From Comamonas serinivorans (GTDB lineage Bacteria; Pseudomonadota; Gammaproteobacteria; Burkholderiales; Burkholderiaceae_C): DNA of 64,000 nucleotides. The position numbers were made by a program, and so were the translations under genes. Below the pieces are notes generated by a model. It saw only the letters and a list, made by a program, of their open reading frames with translations, had not been told where the DNA came from and ran no database searches. The stretch lies in contig NZ_CP021455.1 of the NCBI RefSeq assembly GCF_002158865.1, positions 2,976,001 to 3,040,000 on the forward strand, given 5' to 3'. Shown one piece after another: positions 10,313 through 18,822 of the stretch; the first letter of the stretch is position 1, and each line of letters starts with the position of its first letter.

Positions 10313-10828
10313 TCAGATGGACGCGGCCGCGTCGGCGTCCATTTCGTCGGAATCGGCGTACCGGCCATCGGCGATGTAGCCGCGCGCGACGAACAGCAGG
10401 TGCACCAGCATCAACACAAAGCCCACGGGCATGGCGGCGTAGATGTAGGCGATGGAGATGTCGGTGGCCGCCGTCGTCTGAAAGCGCGTGGCGTAGACGT
10501 ACTGCGACGACGCCACCACCATGACGACGAAGAACAGCGCCAGCCCCAGCACGATGAGGCCGCGCACCGTGCGCGCGGCACGGGCGCCGACACTGCGGTG
10601 CAGGTTGTCGATGGCCACGTGCCCGCCAAAGCGCAGCACCAAGCCGGCCCCCAGGAACGTGACCCAGATCATCATGTGGCGGGCCACCTCTTCGGCCCAG
10701 ACGATGGAGTCGCCCGTGGTGTAGCGCAGCACCACGTTGGCGAACACGATGCAGGCCATCGCGGCCAGCAACACGATGAGCAGCCAGCGGTTGGCGGCGA
10801 CGAGGGCGCGTTCGATTCGGTTGAACAT
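10313..10828 (-). CDS. dctQ: TRAP transporter small permease subunit
   Basis: A 171-aa protein with four predicted membrane helices, typical of DctQ, which joins DctM in the inner membrane. Family features are the N-terminal ALVAANRWLLIVLL helix, the conserved WAEEVARHMMIWVTFLGAGL segment and a following HVAIDNL. I start at ATG (MFNRIE). A TTG two codons earlier is possible but has no better ribosome-binding site. It lies between dctP and dctM. Confidence 0.92.
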   Translation of the reverse strand: MFNRIERALVAANRWLLIVLLAAMACIVFANVVLRYTTGDSIVWAEEVARHMMIWVTFLGAGLVLRFGGHVAIDNLHRSVGARAARTVRGLIVLGLALFFVVMVVASSQYVYATRFQTTAATDISIAYIYAAMPVGFVLMLVHLLFVARGYIADGRYADSDEMDADAAASI

Positions 10829-10878
10829 GGACAAGCGGAGAGAACTGTGGGGGTCACCCGAAATCCATCAAATCATGG

Positions 10879-10928
10879 TGTATGGGTCAGTTTCCGTTAT
10901 CAACTAAACGGGAACCGCCTCATACCCC
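10879..10928. repeat. Palindromic repeat inside the TRAP operon
   Basis: Sits between dctP and dctQ, so it would be transcribed within the operon. The inner arms are TTTCCGTT and AACGGGAA, with one mismatch. The right end is CATACCCC. Confidence 0.8.
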
Positions 10929-10959
10929 AACATGACAGGCCTTTCGGGTGCGCGCCGGA

Positions 10960-11952
10960 TCACTTGGTCGCGGTGATCGCGTCCAGCGTCTTCTGGCCAA
11001 ACTTCTTGGCGTATTCCTTGTAGGCCGGCTCCAGCGCGGCGCGGAAGGCGGCCTGATCCACCTTGTCCACGACCTGCATGCCGTTCGCGCGGGCTTCTTC
11101 CACGCCCTTCTTCTCGACCGCGTCGACGAAGGCGCGCGACGCCAGGGCGCCCTTCTTGGCCCCCTCGGTCAGGGCGGCCTTCTCGCCCTCGCTCAGCTTG
11201 CCCCAGAACGCGGGCGACACCAGCAGCGCCACCGGCGCGTAGACGTGCGAGGTCAGCGTCAGGTGCTTTTGCACCTGCCACAGCTTGGCCGAGGCCAGCA
11301 CCGACACCGGGTTCTCCTGGCCGTCGATCGTGCCCTGCTGCAGCGCGCCGATCACCTCGGGCCAAGACATGGGCGTGGGCGCGGCGCCCAGCGTGCGGAA
11401 GGCGGTGATGTGCACCGGGTTCTCGGTCACGCGGATCTTCAGGCCCTTGAGGTCGGCCACGCCCTTGACCGCGTGCTTGTTGTTCGTCAGGTGGCGAAAG
11501 CCTTGCTCACCCCAGGCCAGCGCGACCAGGCCGCGCTTTTGAAACTTGGCCAGCAGCTCCTGGCCAAAGGCGCCGTCCAGCACGTGGCGGGCGTGCTGGG
11601 TGTCGCGGAACAGGAAGGGGATGTCGACCACGCCGACATCGGGCACGAAGTTGCTCAGCGCGCCCGTCGAGACGATGGCGATCTCCACCGTGCCCAGCTG
11701 CAGGCCTTCGACCAGCTCACGCTCGCCACCCAGGGCCGACGAGGCGAACTGCTTGAACTTGACCGAGCCGCCCGTGGCCTTCTCAACCGAGTCGGCCCAG
11801 GCCTGGGCCGCGGCGCCGTAGTGCGAGTTGACGGCCAGCGCGTAACCGATCTTGGCCTCCTTGGCCTGGGCGAAAGCGGTGCCCGAAGCCAGGGTCAGGG
11901 TGGCCGCACACAGGGCGGAAGCGGCGGAGAAGGTGCGGCGGGAAACGCTCAT
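10960..11952 (-). CDS. dctP: TRAP transporter substrate-binding protein
   Basis: A 330-aa periplasmic binding protein of the DctP family. It has a signal peptide with twin-Arg-like SRRTFSAASA and a cleavage region TAFAQA. Family hallmarks are GYALAVNSHYGAAAQAWAD near the start, the substrate-carboxylate arginine region LKGLKIRVTENP, and MSWPEVIGALQQGTIDGQENP. The start ATG is confirmed by the signal peptide; the reading frame upstream lacks coding character. It is first gene of the leftward dctPQM operon, with a palindromic repeat between it and dctQ. Confidence 0.95.
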   Translation of the reverse strand: MSVSRRTFSAASALCAATLTLASGTAFAQAKEAKIGYALAVNSHYGAAAQAWADSVEKATGGSVKFKQFASSALGGERELVEGLQLGTVEIAIVSTGALSNFVPDVGVVDIPFLFRDTQHARHVLDGAFGQELLAKFQKRGLVALAWGEQGFRHLTNNKHAVKGVADLKGLKIRVTENPVHITAFRTLGAAPTPMSWPEVIGALQQGTIDGQENPVSVLASAKLWQVQKHLTLTSHVYAPVALLVSPAFWGKLSEGEKAALTEGAKKGALASRAFVDAVEKKGVEEARANGMQVVDKVDQAAFRAALEPAYKEYAKKFGQKTLDAITATK

Positions 11953-12412
11953 GATGGGCTTGCAGAAGTGGGGAAAAACCAAAAATTGTAGCCAGTCGCT
12001 CTGGAGACCCTGCGCGCCCCGAGCCGCCCATGCCGCTGCGGCGGCATTGCGGGCCGCGAATGGGTGCCCGGGCGCGGGCGGCAGGCCCCGCTGCGTGCCC
12101 CTTGCCCGCCTTATGCCCATGCCGGGCGCTTGCGCGGTTGCGCGCCATGCCCTGCCGTGCCACCGTGGCGTCCGGCCACGGGCCGATCCCGGCGCTGCAG
12201 CAGTCGTCAAGGGCCCCCGCGCTCGCCAGCGCGGCGGGCGTCCTGGCTTGCTCGCCCAACCTGCAACACCTTGGACCGTCGCTGCCGATGCGCATCGCGT
12301 GTTCAAACCAGGGACAGCGACTCCAAGGCCCCACCACGACAAGACAGCACGATCCGTGCGTGACTGCGGCGCGACGGCCCGCCTCGCGCCGCCGCGGTTG
12401 TACAGTCAAGCC
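11953..12412. other. Divergent intergenic region
   Basis: Separates dctP from the rightward cyclotransferase gene and must hold both promoters. No gene and no palindromic repeat copy is seen. Confidence 0.5.
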
Positions 12413-13075
12413 ATGTCGTCCACGCCCCCTCGCCTGCCGTTGCATGCGCCGCGCCTGACGCCCGCCGAGGCCGCGCGCGAGCCGCGCCAACGCCCCTCTT
12501 CCGCCGAATGGCTGGCCCGCGTCGAGCAAGACTGGGGCGGCACGTCCGACCTCTGGGTGTTCGGCTACGGCTCGCTGATCTGGCGGCCCGAATTCGACAG
12601 CAGCGAGCAGCACCTGACCGTGGTGCACGGCTGGCACCGCGCCCTCAAGATGTGGAGCCGCGTCAACCGCGGCACGCCCGAACGCCCGGGGCTGGTGCTC
12701 ACGCTGCTGTCGGGGGGCAGTTGCAAGGGCATGGCGTTTCGCCTGCCGCGGGCCCAGGCGCGCGACGACCTGCACCGCCTGTGGGCACGCGAGATGCCCA
12801 ACCAGGGCGTCTACGATCCCAAGTGGCTGCACTGCGTGACGCCTCAGGGCCCGGTGAAAGCGCTGGCCTTCACGCTGTCGCGCCAGAGCCCCAACTTCAC
12901 CGGCGAGCTCACGCCCGAGCAGTACCGCGACATCTTCGCCCAGGCCAGCGGCCGCTACGGCACCACGCTGGACTACACGCGCGCCAGCTACGACAGCCTG
13001 CTCGCGCATGGCATCCGGGACCGGCACCTGGCGCGCCTGCTGGGCCATGTCCACCCCACGGCCAGCGCCGACTGA
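12413..13075 (+). CDS. ChaC-like gamma-glutamylcyclotransferase
   Basis: A 220-aa cytoplasmic protein of the ChaC family, which cleaves the gamma-glutamyl bond of glutathione or related peptides to release 5-oxoproline. The diagnostic substrate-binding loop VFGYGSLIWRP lies near residue 46. Later come WSRVNRGTPERPGLVLTL and the conserved Y/E region MPNQGVYDPKW. Starting at MSSTPP gives the usual family length with a short unstructured N-terminal tail. It lies alone upstream of leuC, with 360 bp between. Confidence 0.9.
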   Translation: MSSTPPRLPLHAPRLTPAEAAREPRQRPSSAEWLARVEQDWGGTSDLWVFGYGSLIWRPEFDSSEQHLTVVHGWHRALKMWSRVNRGTPERPGLVLTLLSGGSCKGMAFRLPRAQARDDLHRLWAREMPNQGVYDPKWLHCVTPQGPVKALAFTLSRQSPNFTGELTPEQYRDIFAQASGRYGTTLDYTRASYDSLLAHGIRDRHLARLLGHVHPTASAD

Positions 13076-13435
13076 CGCGCGCCGGCACGCAGGCTCACCC
13101 GCCGCCTCAGGCGCGCTCCAGGTCCGCCGTCCGCGGACGGGTCCGTCGCCGAGCCCACGATCCACCGGCATCGGCCATCCCGCGTGGCGCGATGGCCTAT
13201 CGCCTCGCTAGCGTCGATTACGCGGCCCTGGATGCAGCAAGCACCCCATCCCCTGCAGCGGGTCGGCCGGCCGCACGCGAACCCGGGCTTCGCCGCACAC
13301 GCCAGCAGCCTGCGCGGCTGACGCAGCCTGACGCGCATCGGCCCCCTAGAATTCCACCCATGTTCGCGACGCGGGTATGCCTTGAGCACGACCCGCCACG
13401 CGCCGCCAGCCACCGAACCCCAGCGAAAGACCACG
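13076..13435. other. Intergenic region upstream of leuC
   Basis: Presumably holds the leuC promoter. I found no leader peptide with Leu codons like that ahead of leuA, no repeat copy and no gene. Confidence 0.5.
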
Positions 13436-14866
13436 ATGAGCAACACCGCACGCACGCTGTACGACAAGATCTGGGACGAGCACGTCGTTCGCACCGAGGA
13501 AGATGGCACCGCCATCCTCTACATCGACCGCCACCTGGTGCACGAAGTCACGAGCCCGCAAGCCTTTGAAGGCCTGCGCGTGGCGGGCCGCAAGCCCTGG
13601 CGGGTCTCGTCCATCGTGGCCACGGCCGACCACAACACCCCCACCACGGGCTGGGAGCGGGGCTACGACGGCATCGAAGACCCGATCAGCAAGGAGCAGA
13701 TCGTCACGCTCAACGACAACATCGGTGAGTTCGGCGCCGCGGCCTTCTTCCCCTTCATGAACAAGCGCCAGGGCATCGTGCACGTGATCGGCCCCGAGAA
13801 CGGCGCCACCCTGCCCGGCATGACCGTGGTCTGCGGCGACAGCCACACCAGCACGCACGGCGCCTTTGGCGCGCTGGCCCACGGCATCGGCACCTCCGAG
13901 GTCGAGCACGTGATGGCCACGCAGACGCTGTTGGCCAAGAAGGCCAAGAACATGCTGATCCAGGTAAACGGCAAGGTGGCCCCGGGCATCACGGCCAAGG
14001 ACATCGTGCTGGCCATCATCGGCAAGATCGGCACCGCTGGCGGCACGGGCTACACCATCGAATTCGCCGGCGAAGCCATCCGCGACCTGAGCATGGAAGG
14101 CCGCATGACCGTGTGCAACATGGCCATCGAGGCCGGTGCCCGTGCCGGCCTGGTGGCCGTGGACGACAAGACCATCGAGTACGTGAAGGGCCGTCCGCTG
14201 TCGCCCACCGGCGTGGAGCTAGAGCAGGCCACCCGCTACTGGCGCACGCTGCATTCGGACGACGGCGCCCAGTTCGACACCGTGGTGACGCTGAACGCGG
14301 CCGAGATCGTGCCGCAGGTGACCTGGGGCACCAGCCCCGAGATGGTGCTGGGCATTGACGCCCGCGTGCCCGATCCCGACAAGGAAAAGGACGCCAACAA
14401 GCGCGGCGCCATCGAACGCGCCCTGGTCTACATGGGCCTGGAGCCGAACAAGGCGCTGGCCGACATCACCATCGACAAGGTCTTCATCGGCAGCTGCACC
14501 AACAGCCGCATCGAGGACATGCGCGCCGCCGCCGCCGTGGTGAAGAAGCTGGGCCGCAAGGTCGCCTCCAACGTCAAGCTGGCCATGGTGGTGCCGGGCT
14601 CGGGCCTGGTGAAGGAACAAGCCGAACAAGAAGGCCTGGACCAGATCTTCAAGGCCGCCGGCTTTGACTGGCGCGAACCCGGTTGCAGCATGTGCCTGGC
14701 CATGAACGCCGACCGCCTGGAGCCCGGCGAGCGCTGCGCCAGCACCAGCAACCGCAATTTCGAGGGCCGCCAGGGCGCCGGTGGTCGCACGCACCTGGTG
14801 AGCCCGGCCATGGCCGCCGCGGCCGCCGTGCACGGCCATTTCGTGGACATTCGCCGCTTCACCTGA
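13436..14866 (+). CDS. leuC: 3-isopropylmalate dehydratase large subunit
   Basis: With LeuD forms the isopropylmalate isomerase, which interconverts 2- and 3-isopropylmalate. The 476-aa protein begins ARTLYDKIWDEHVV and carries GDSHTSTHGAFGALAHGIGTSEVEHV. The three 4Fe-4S cysteines are at residues 354 (GSCTNSR), 417 and 420 (GCSMC), matching known LeuC spacing. The start is set by the MSNTARTLYDK consensus. It leads a rightward group that continues through entericidin, a secreted protein and a monooxygenase-like gene to leuD. A palindromic repeat begins 4-5 nt after its stop. Confidence 0.97.
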   Translation: MSNTARTLYDKIWDEHVVRTEEDGTAILYIDRHLVHEVTSPQAFEGLRVAGRKPWRVSSIVATADHNTPTTGWERGYDGIEDPISKEQIVTLNDNIGEFGAAAFFPFMNKRQGIVHVIGPENGATLPGMTVVCGDSHTSTHGAFGALAHGIGTSEVEHVMATQTLLAKKAKNMLIQVNGKVAPGITAKDIVLAIIGKIGTAGGTGYTIEFAGEAIRDLSMEGRMTVCNMAIEAGARAGLVAVDDKTIEYVKGRPLSPTGVELEQATRYWRTLHSDDGAQFDTVVTLNAAEIVPQVTWGTSPEMVLGIDARVPDPDKEKDANKRGAIERALVYMGLEPNKALADITIDKVFIGSCTNSRIEDMRAAAAVVKKLGRKVASNVKLAMVVPGSGLVKEQAEQEGLDQIFKAAGFDWREPGCSMCLAMNADRLEPGERCASTSNRNFEGRQGAGGRTHLVSPAMAAAAAVHGHFVDIRRFT

Positions 14867-14870
14867 TGCA

Positions 14871-14922
14871 CCAGTATGCAGGGTCAGTCGTTCATCCTGA
14901 TTGGCCTACCCCTGCATACTGC
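14871..14922. repeat. Palindromic repeat immediately after leuC
   Basis: The outer arms are excellent (GCAGTATGCAGGG-type left, CCCCTGCATACTGC right), but the inner arms (GTCGTT, TTGGCC) have decayed. Confidence 0.75.
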
Positions 14923-15056
14923 AAATTTTGATCACCCAAGCCCAGCATGCCTGCGGATTTGCAGGCTCCCCGTGCCCCGGGGGCAGGGCTTGCGGCATCA
15001 TGTGCCCCAGGTGTGCAACACCAACCCCTGACAACCCGATCGTTTAGGAGATCACC

Positions 15057-15269
15057 ATGAAAGCTCTGACCGCCGCCGCCATCGTGCTGGCCACCCTGGG
15101 CCTGACCGCCTGCAACACCTGGGAAGGCGCGAAGCAGGATGCCCGCGTCGTGGGCGACAAGACCGTCGATGGCACCAAGAAAGTCGGCCGCGCCGTGGGC
15201 ACCGGCCTGGAAAAAGCCGGCGAAGGCATCAGCGGTGCCGGCGAAACCGTGAAGGACAAGAGCGAATGA
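15057..15269 (+). CDS. Entericidin-like small lipoprotein
   Basis: A 70-aa lipoprotein of the entericidin A/B family, whose members are small membrane-toxic or antidote lipoproteins. It has a lipobox LGLTAC near residue 19, followed by NTWEGAKQDARVVGDK, the family core. The remaining C-terminal half is an amphipathic, Gly/Lys-rich extension, so it is longer than the enteric 41-48 aa forms. A ribosome-binding site AGGAG lies 7 nt upstream. Placement between leuC and leuD is common in Burkholderiales and gives no direct functional clue. Confidence 0.9.
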   Translation: MKALTAAAIVLATLGLTACNTWEGAKQDARVVGDKTVDGTKKVGRAVGTGLEKAGEGISGAGETVKDKSE

Positions 15270-15478
15270 GCCCTGCCGGCTGAACCGCCAGGACCGGCGC
15301 CCGTGCGGCGCGGTCCTGCACCAGTGGCCGCCCTCATGCGGCCGGGCTGACCTGCCGCCTAGGCCCAGGACCCCCGGTACAACGGAGCGGTAGGCCAGCC
15401 GGCCCCGTCCTTCGTCCGCCGGCCCTGCCCCAGCGCCCGACGTTCGGCCTTCCCCTGAATTCCCTCACGAGCCTGCCC

Positions 15479-15895
15479 ATGTCACGCTTTTCCACGCCTC
15501 GTCGCCTTGCTGCCCTGGCCCTGCCGCTGGTCGTGCTGGCGGCAGCCGGCGGCGCGCAGGCCCAGGCCCACCGCGCCTGCATGATCGAGGCCGACAAACG
15601 CGTCATGTTGCGCCCGGCCTACACGGCCGAATGCTACGAAGCGGCCAAGGGTGTGCGGCGCGCCGTCATCCACGACCGCTGCGAGGGCGTGGGCAAGACC
15701 TCGGCCTACTTCGGCGGCAACCACACGCTGCTGACCTGGCTGCCCCAATGCCCCCGGCGCGGCGCCGATGCCGTCTGCCGCGGCGCCCTGGACGGTGACG
15801 CCGACGTTTACTACTACGACCGCGGCGCCGGAGCGCTCGATGCCCTGGCCGAGCAGTGCGAGGACGAAGGCGGCACCTGGAAGGCGCTCGACTGA
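15479..15895 (+). CDS. Secreted hypothetical protein
   Basis: A 138-aa protein with a clear signal peptide (LAALALPLVVLAAAGGAQAQA) and six cysteines in the mature part (ACMIEA, ECYEA, DRCEG, PQCPRR, VCRGA, EQCEDEGG). This suggests a disulfide-stabilised periplasmic protein. I do not recognise the family. The next gene starts 2 nt after its stop, so it is co-transcribed with the monooxygenase-like gene on the way to leuD. Confidence 0.8.
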   Translation: MSRFSTPRRLAALALPLVVLAAAGGAQAQAHRACMIEADKRVMLRPAYTAECYEAAKGVRRAVIHDRCEGVGKTSAYFGGNHTLLTWLPQCPRRGADAVCRGALDGDADVYYYDRGAGALDALAEQCEDEGGTWKALD

Positions 15896-15897
15896 CC

Positions 15898-16203
15898 ATG
15901 GCCCAGCAGCTCATCATCGGCACCTTTCGCCTGCCAGCCCAGGGCCTGAACGCCGCCCGCGACGCCATGCAGGCCATGGTGGCCGCCTCGCGTGCGGAAG
16001 ACGGTTGCCTGATGTACGCCTATGCCGAAGACGTGCTGCAACCCGGGCTGATCCGCGTGACCGAGCTGTGGCGCGACCAGGCCGCGCTCGACCGGCATTT
16101 CGCGACGCCGCACCTCGCCCAATGGCGCGCCAGCTGGGCCGCGCTCGGCATTGGCGAGCGCGCCCTGACCGCCTACGCCGTGAGCGGCGCGCAGCCCACC
16201 TGA
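15898..16203 (+). CDS. Antibiotic biosynthesis monooxygenase (ABM/YgiN-type) domain protein
   Basis: A 101-aa single-domain protein with the dimeric alpha-beta barrel ABM pattern. Its parts are a first strand (LIIGTFRLP), a helix AARDAMQAMVAASRAEDGCLMYAYAEDV, then VTELWRDQAALDRHFATPHLAQW. Related enzymes oxidise quinols or polyketides without cofactors, or cleave haem; the substrate here is unknown. The start ATG lies 2 nt after the previous stop. It is part of the leuC-leuD interval, with no evident link to leucine synthesis. Confidence 0.85.
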   Translation: MAQQLIIGTFRLPAQGLNAARDAMQAMVAASRAEDGCLMYAYAEDVLQPGLIRVTELWRDQAALDRHFATPHLAQWRASWAALGIGERALTAYAVSGAQPT

Positions 16204-16212
16204 GGACCCGCC

Positions 16213-16383
16213 ATGGCCAACGCCTCCCGCGCCCCCGCATCCGCCACCCACAGCGAACGGCTTGCCGCGCTGACGAAGCGACTTCACCGCGCTGGCGCGG
16301 CCAATGCCGAACCATGGGCGTTCAGCGCAGTCTCGGACAGCCGATCAGCAAGCAGTATCCCCACCTTCCCGTTTCATGAATAA
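16213..16383 (+). CDS. Small ORF whose 3' end is supplied by a palindromic repeat
   Basis: A 56-codon frame beginning 9 nt after the ABM stop, with TGAGG as ribosome-binding site. The first ~44 residues (HSERLAALTKRLHRAGAANA and following WAFSAVSDS) look protein-like. The last ~10 residues and the stop codon are encoded by the left half of a palindromic repeat. It may be a gene truncated by the element, or a genuine small protein. No family recognised. Confidence 0.4.
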   Translation: MANASRAPASATHSERLAALTKRLHRAGAANAEPWAFSAVSDSRSASSIPTFPFHE

Positions 16384-16403
16384 CGGGAGCCGCCGCATAC
16401 CCC
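16353..16403. repeat. Palindromic repeat just upstream of leuD
   Basis: Inner arms TTCCCGTT and AACGGGAG; right end CATACCCC. It ends about 30 nt before the leuD start and overlaps the end of a small ORF. Confidence 0.8.
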
Positions 16404-16435
16404 GACAAAACCAATCCTTCGCCACGAGTCACACC

Positions 16436-17086
16436 ATGGAAAAATTCACCGTTCACACCGGCCTCGTTGCCCCGCTAGACCGCGAGAACGTCGACACCGA
16501 CGCCATCATCCCCAAGCAGTTCCTCAAGTCGATCAAGCGCACCGGCTTCGGCCCCAACCTGTTCGACGAATGGCGTTACCTGGACCATGGCGAACCCGGC
16601 ATGGACCCGGCCAGCCGCAAGCCCAACCCCGAGTTCGTGCTGAACAAGCCGCAGTACCAGGGCGCCTCCGTCCTGCTCACGCGCAAGAACTTCGGCTGCG
16701 GCTCGAGCCGCGAGCACGCGCCGTGGGCGCTGGACCAGTATGGCTTTCGCGCCATCATCGCGCCCAGCTACGCCGACATCTTCTTCAACAACAGCTTCAA
16801 GAACGGCCTGTTGCCCATCGTGCTGAGCGAGTCGCAGGTGGCCCAGCTGTTCGACGAGGTGTACGGCTTCACCGGCTACCAGCTGACCATCGACCTGCCG
16901 CGCCAGGTCATCGTCAAGCCCGACGGCGGCGAGATCGGCTTCGACGTGCAGCCCTTCCGCAAGCATTGCCTGATCCACGGCCTGGACGACATCGGCCTGA
17001 CGCTGCAGCACAAGGACGAGATCAAGGCCTTTGAAGCCGCCCGACTGGCCAGCAAGCCCTGGCTGGCCCACACCATGGTGGGATGA
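16436..17086 (+). CDS. leuD: 3-isopropylmalate dehydratase small subunit
   Basis: Swivelling-domain partner of LeuC in isopropylmalate isomerase. The 216-aa protein has NVDTDAIIPKQFLKSIKR near the start and the phosphate/substrate loop NFGCGSSREHAPWAL. It continues with ADIFFNNSFKNGLLPI. The start is set by the MEKFTVHTG consensus and lies 30 nt after a palindromic repeat. A strong hairpin terminator follows the stop by about 20 nt, ending the leuC-leuD transcript. Confidence 0.97.
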   Translation: MEKFTVHTGLVAPLDRENVDTDAIIPKQFLKSIKRTGFGPNLFDEWRYLDHGEPGMDPASRKPNPEFVLNKPQYQGASVLLTRKNFGCGSSREHAPWALDQYGFRAIIAPSYADIFFNNSFKNGLLPIVLSESQVAQLFDEVYGFTGYQLTIDLPRQVIVKPDGGEIGFDVQPFRKHCLIHGLDDIGLTLQHKDEIKAFEAARLASKPWLAHTMVG

Positions 17087-17106
17087 TCTCCGCCTAGCGG
17101 CAAGCA

Positions 17107-17154
17107 GCATGGGGCCACTGCCGTTGTTTCGACAACGGCAGTGGCCCCATACTC
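17107..17154 (+). terminator. leuD terminator, a perfect palindrome with TTCG loop
   Basis: 19-nt arms pair perfectly around a TTCG tetraloop, followed by ACTCTTTT. The arm contains the repeat family's GCCGTTGT/ACAACGGC core and the CCATACTC right end. It is therefore probably a palindromic-repeat copy that acts as a terminator. Confidence 0.85.
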
Positions 17155-17506
17155 TTTTGAGCATCTCGGTGCACCCGATCTGATCGACTCACAGCTGCAG
17201 CCGATCAGGTGCGCCCCGCGTGGTGGCCGCACGACGCCACGCGCAGAGCAGCAGGCGGATGCCAACGCCGGACCTCCGCAGTGCCACGCCCGTCTGCGCC
17301 CGGGCCGGCGAGGCCGGCCTGTTCTGTGACACACGCAAAGGCCTGTGATCTGCAGCGTGGCCACCGCGCCGTTTGCTGACTGCGAGCAACAGACCCAGGC
17401 TGGCGACAGCGGCAGACGACACGATAGGCCAGGCCAAGTCAGGTCAGCCTACCCCCGCTGGCGCCACGCATGGAATCACGCAAGCCCGGTTGACCCGCAA
17501 AAGCCA

Positions 17507-17540
17507 GAGGCCAGTGACCGTGGCAACGGTCACTGGCCTC
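17507..17540 (-). terminator. Terminator of the PBP7-type endopeptidase gene
   Basis: 15-nt perfect arms (GAGGCCAGTGACCGT and complement) around GGCA, about 30 nt past the stop. On the minus strand the tail is TGGCTTTTG. Confidence 0.75.
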
Positions 17541-17568
17541 CTGTCAGCAGATGAAAGGCTTCTGCGCG

Positions 17569-18822
17569 TCAGCCGCCGTGGTGAGCCAGCGTGGTGCTGC
17601 GGCTGTCTTCGACCCAGCGGCGCACGCGCTGCGCATCGGCAATGCGGCTGCTGGTCGAGTTCGAATCGAGGAACACCATGACCAGGTTGCGGCCGTTCAC
17701 GCGGCTTTGCATGACCAGGCACTGACCGGCTTCGGAGATGTAGCCGGTCTTCTGCAAGCCGATGGTCCAGCTGGGCTCGTGCACCAGGCGGTTGGTGTTG
17801 TTGAACTGCACGAAGCGGTTGCCCAGGGCAACCTCGAACCCGGGCGAGGTCGTCAAGGCGCTCAACAGCGGGTCTTTGGCGGCAATGCCCACCAAACGCG
17901 CCAGGTCAGCCGGCGACGACTGGTTCTGGTTCGACAGGCCCGTGGGCTCGACGTAGTGGGTGTCGGTCATGCCCAGCAGCCGGGCCTTGGCGTTCATGGC
18001 GGACACGAAGCGCTCGATGCCGCCCGGATAGGTGCGGCCCAGCGCGTGGGCGGCGCGGTTCTCGCTCGACATGAGGGCCAGGTGCAGCAGCTCGCCGCGG
18101 CTGAGTTGCGTGCCCACGGGCAGACGCGAGCGGGTGCCCTTCAGCGTGTCGACGTCGGCGTCGGAGATGGTGATGGTTTCATCCAGCGGCTGCTTGGCTT
18201 CGGACACCAGCAGGCCGGTCATGAGCTTGGTGATGGACGCGATGGGCAGCACCGCGCGCTCGTTCTTGGACAACAGCATTTCCTGCGTGTCCTGATCGAT
18301 CACGATGGCTGCCGACGAGGCGAGGCCGATCGGATCGCTGGCCTGATCCAGACCGGCGCGCTCGGCAAACGACAAGCGTGCTGGCGCGCGCGCGACCTCG
18401 GCGCGGGCCGACTTCGCCAGCGACACGGCGCGCACACGGTCTTCGCGCACCGCCTTGCGGTTCTTGGGAGCTTCGGCCAGGGCCGTGGCCCGGCCTTTGG
18501 CGTTCTTGCCCTTGCCGTTGCGGGCCTCCTGGGTGTCACGCGCAGTGGCCGCCGGCTTGGCCTTGCCTTTGGCGGTTTTCTCGGCCTTGGCGCTGGACTT
18601 GGCCGGGCTGGCCTTGGTCGCTTTGGCCACCGCAGCCTTGCTGGCTTTGGGAGCCGACTTGGAGGCGGCCGGCTTGCGCGGCGCCTCTTTCGCCTGTGCC
18701 AGCGGAGCGAGCGCCAGGCCCGCGAGGCTCAGGGTGCAGGCCAGCAACCAGGTTTTGGATTCGCGCTTGATGCGATGAGGCACGGCCTTGACGGCCAGGG
18801 AAAAGCGCGAAACGTCATACAT
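17569..18822 (-). CDS. pbpG: D-alanyl-D-alanine endopeptidase / carboxypeptidase (PBP7-like)
   Basis: A 417-aa periplasmic low-molecular-weight penicillin-binding protein that cleaves D-Ala-containing cross-links or stem peptides. The catalytic Ser-X-X-Lys (SITK) has Ser at about residue 196; the SSEN triad and KTG box follow. The N-terminus has a long positively charged leader before the hydrophobic LACTLSLAGLALAPLAQA. A ~120-residue Lys/Ala-rich linker then precedes the enzyme domain, which is longer than usual. I start at MYDVSRF; an upstream Met adds a hydrophobic run that would make a second signal-like segment. Confidence 0.9.
   Translation of the reverse strand: MYDVSRFSLAVKAVPHRIKRESKTWLLACTLSLAGLALAPLAQAKEAPRKPAASKSAPKASKAAVAKATKASPAKSSAKAEKTAKGKAKPAATARDTQEARNGKGKNAKGRATALAEAPKNRKAVREDRVRAVSLAKSARAEVARAPARLSFAERAGLDQASDPIGLASSAAIVIDQDTQEMLLSKNERAVLPIASITKLMTGLLVSEAKQPLDETITISDADVDTLKGTRSRLPVGTQLSRGELLHLALMSSENRAAHALGRTYPGGIERFVSAMNAKARLLGMTDTHYVEPTGLSNQNQSSPADLARLVGIAAKDPLLSALTTSPGFEVALGNRFVQFNNTNRLVHEPSWTIGLQKTGYISEAGQCLVMQSRVNGRNLVMVFLDSNSTSSRIADAQRVRRWVEDSRSTTLAHHGG

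Larger units (their letters stand above)
17087..17568. other. Convergent intergenic region with two terminators
   Basis: Between leuD and the leftward PBP7-type gene. It holds one terminator for each and otherwise about 350 bp with no supported gene. Confidence 0.6.

Noticed and set aside
13076..13435. Leader peptide before leuC similar to that of leuA
   Set aside because: No short frame with clustered Leu codons followed by a hairpin was found.
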